Positions 61,901 to 64,000 of a stretch of DNA of 64,000 nucleotides are shown one piece after another. The position numbers and the translations under genes were made by a program. This DNA is from Adineta vaga (Eukaryota; Rotifera). Numbering within the stretch: the stretch's first letter is position 1; each line of letters starts with the position of its first letter. The notes beneath the pieces are model-generated. The model saw only the letters and a program-made list of their open reading frames with translations, made no database searches and was not told the DNA's origin. The stretch covers positions 10,168,001 to 10,232,000 of the forward strand of contig CP075492.1 of NCBI GenBank assembly GCA_021613535.1. Direction: 5' to 3'.

Positions 61901-63324
61901 ACAAATCGTCAAGATCATTAGCACGAAAATAAAATCCTTCAAGAGCATTTGTATTTTGACACATATGTCGAAGTTGAACAAAACATACTATACAAATATG
62001 AAATGAACTGTTCTCCCTTAGGATACGATGATGAATGATTAGACATGTCTATAATCGCAATTGTTTCTTTCCGGAAATCACTTTTCAACACCTTCTGTAT
62101 ACATTTCGATATCTTCGCATTACACAAGACGTTCGATCCTTGTATACTTTTCTAAGCCTTTTTCCTACATATATTTTATGTACATAGTGACTTCTTCGAT
62201 AGGTTTCAATCATCATCGTCTTATTTGATTAACATCTTGACACGAACGTGTGTCTTCTCTTTACTGAATTAGCGAATGTACATATATACATATATGTATA
62301 CACTCCAATCATCATCACCATCCTTGATGAACAGCGATAAGAACATGATGTTTCACTCCACATCTAGTTGACACGCAATCGGAAGAAAATGTGGGAAAAT
62401 TCACTTCGCTCCCATAATCACATCATTATCATCAGCTAAGTTACTTAGCATTTGTACCTACAAGCAATTCCTAATACATTTTTTTCTTCGTGATGCATTT
62501 CAAAATGAATGATAACCTTTTATGCTGATCATTATTTATTATCGAATATGAAATGATTTAACCAGATGAAAGTGAAATGATATTTAATACTTTAGTCTGT
62601 CGAAGTCGAGAAGTTGCTTTTTTAATGAAATCGAGTATGTTGATGTTAATGTTTGCCTCGCGGTAAAACACATAATAAACATCAAGACAATAAAAAGAAG
62701 AAGAAGAAGAAGAAGGAAAAAACTGACCACAAACTGAGCTGCACACATGCATATCATCAGAATCATATTCTTCCCGCACCTGTATTGGCTCAATAGACAC
62801 TTATATGAGCAATGAAACGAAACGTGAGGAATAAAAAGAAAATGTCAACGTAATGTGCGCATAGTTCGTTTGATGTGTCAAGTACCACAAGGACTAATGA
62901 ACTCAAAAGAGCAATGCAGCACTACTCATATGTATATGCATGCCTGATCTTGTTAAAGAAACGAGTCATTGCTCAATGAAGAGCTTAGACTTTCTAAGAA
63001 GATTTTTCTCCTTCAAAATTACATCTCCTTGTCAATATCAACGATCAATCGCATATCCTCAGGGGTGGTTAAGTCGGTTTGTCGACATCTGATTTTTATA
63101 ATTGATAAAACAACAAAAACATCGGGTGTGAAGCCAATAAACTCTGCCTCTTTCTCCCCTAGAAGCTAACTAAACATCTCCGCATGTCAATGATCTTCGT
63201 ATCGAATAAATTAGAAAAAAAAACACAGAAAATTCTAAATGTACTTACGTTTAAGACTACAACGAACCGTTACTGATGTTGATTTGCCATTTTCTTTTAT
63301 ATAACGAAAACGAATTTTTCTCAT
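58926..63324 (-). CDS. Rho guanine-nucleotide exchange factor, Asef/collybistin type
   Basis: Ten exons (63249-63324, 61089-61264, 60753-60879, 60555-60700, 60312-60491, 60148-60252, 59833-60090, 59649-59774, 59505-59583, 58926-59449) give 598 residues. The DH domain starts at RTNIIKEIYKTESDYLGHL and includes FQQAFFQLLKLSINDLHPHE and LLTPIQRICQYPLQLNELLK. The ICQYPLQLxELLK box is typical of ARHGEF4, ARHGEF9 and SPATA13. The PH domain has LFLFDHILIICKKDRRN and ENLVHLSYAWRLYDRIQNKTYL-type strands. The tail is Ser-rich, ending RFRFW. These factors activate Rac/Cdc42. No SH3 domain is seen N-terminal to DH, unlike vertebrate members. The first exon (MRKIRFRYIKENG) is joined over a 2 kb intron by frame alone. 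Confidence 0.85.
61265..63248 (-). other. Large first intron of the RhoGEF gene
   Basis: About 2 kb without a supported exon, long for this genome. It holds (TTTTC)n at about 61517-61545 and (GAA)n near 62695-62716. It may contain an enhancer or an alternative first exon. Confidence 0.5.
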
Positions 63325-64000
63325 TGTGTATCGATCAGTAGTTCGTTGTGTTGGATGATTGTACAAGTTAATGATGTGAGAGATATATTCAATCTATCTG
63401 TTAGACAAGTAAACGATCGGAAGAGATGGGAAGAATGAGAGAAGGAGAGAGAAAGCGAAAGAGATGATGATTAAATAACACGAGCCAATACGAGAATAAA
63501 TAGGATCAGCGCATGAAGAGGAGAGAGAGAGAGAGAGGAGAGGAAAGAAAAAAAACGAATTTTTTCGTTCGATTCTGTTCCAGTAGACAGACGAGAATGA
63601 TGATGAGTTTTTTCCAAGCGAATGAACATGATACCTCATGCTGAGAGAGTCGAAAAATCAACAATCAACTTCATCAATTGAATTGAAAGAGAATGAGACG
63701 AGAAGCAACGTTCTCGGGTAACCACTTTATCGAACCAACGGTATCCTTTCCCTTGCAAACAAACCTCATTTCCGTGATATAAATACAGGCGGAGATTTTT
63801 CAATATGCATCAACACCTTTTTATTGTTCTGAAGTGGAACTTGTAACCTGAGAGCTCGAGGGAAGAGCATAAAATTTTACTAAATTCAATTTTGATTTTT
63901 CAATCAATATCAGATATGATCAATATAGAACAATTCCATAGAGATTTAGTGCTAGTTTAACAGATGGTCACATGTACGAATCATTTAAAACAACAATCTG
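63325..64000. other. RhoGEF upstream region, purine-rich
   Basis: Contains GA-rich runs (about 63425-63470 and 63516-63545) and AT-rich DNA to the window edge. Likely promoter of the RhoGEF gene. No gene is seen. Confidence 0.5.

Noticed and set aside
62740-62800. Possible alternative first exon of the RhoGEF (EEYDSDDMHVCSSVCG)
   Set aside because: It ends at a usable phase 1 donor but has no ATG, with a stop just upstream and a poor donor context. Not enough to call.

Overview
The window reads as nuclear DNA of a bdelloid rotifer or a very close relative. It is AT-rich, with compact multi-exon genes and mostly 45-70 nt GT-AG introns. It carries a homogenised kinesin-light-chain-type TPR array, a eukaryotic RNA-dependent RNA polymerase, an orphan single-exon GPCR, and short (TGTGGG)n-like tracts of the kind described as bdelloid telomeric repeat. 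The organism call is an inference from this combination; no marker gene fixes the species. Gene models were spliced by hand from frame continuity, GT/AG borders and family knowledge, so boundaries may be off by a few bases.

Layout, left to right: partial TPR-repeat gene (1-1591); Arp2 (2399-3760); LIMP-2/CD36-type receptor (4033-6099); lebercilin-like gene on minus (6370-8872); unknown gene on minus (9698-10566); SERP1/RAMP4 (11428-11625); v-SNARE Vti1b (12214-13149); Son of sevenless (13348-18505); F-box/LRR gene on minus (18705-19716); two tandem paralogues of unknown function on minus (20081-21647); a metabotropic glutamate receptor on minus with two frame breaks (22539-25877); a quiet 1.7 kb; an unknown small gene; a TMEM216/TMEM80-type transition-zone protein; SRD5A3-type polyprenol reductase; a small membrane protein; cellular RdRP on minus with one frame break (30765-36212); kizuna-like centrosomal gene on minus (36701-38059).

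From about 38.1 to 48.8 kb the character changes. This block holds an LRAT-domain gene, a broken ankyrin/ADP-ribosyltransferase-like pseudogene, three copies of one non-coding repeat, three telomere-repeat-like tracts (two in fusion-like orientation), and two convergent Cys-rich modular genes. Those two genes share their N-terminal halves but end in different carbohydrate-type domains (EGF plus jelly-roll versus mucin stalk plus GH16-like). The block is bracketed by two diverged direct copies of an X-box-containing promoter, one upstream of kizuna and one upstream of an ANKRD26-like gene. The simplest reading is that a once-shared bidirectional ciliary promoter was split and duplicated when subtelomere-like material was inserted.

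To the right: ANKRD26-like ankyrin/coiled-coil gene (48968-53623), axonemal dynein assembly factor DNAAF3 143 nt behind it (53766-55081), orphan GPCR on minus, mitochondrial MTHFD2-type folate enzyme on minus (57375-58584), and an Asef/collybistin-type RhoGEF on minus with a 2 kb first intron (58926-63324).

Functionally, at least five genes (lebercilin-like, TMEM216-like, kizuna-like, ANKRD26-like, DNAAF3) point to cilia and centrioles. Three of these have RFX X-box-like motifs just upstream.
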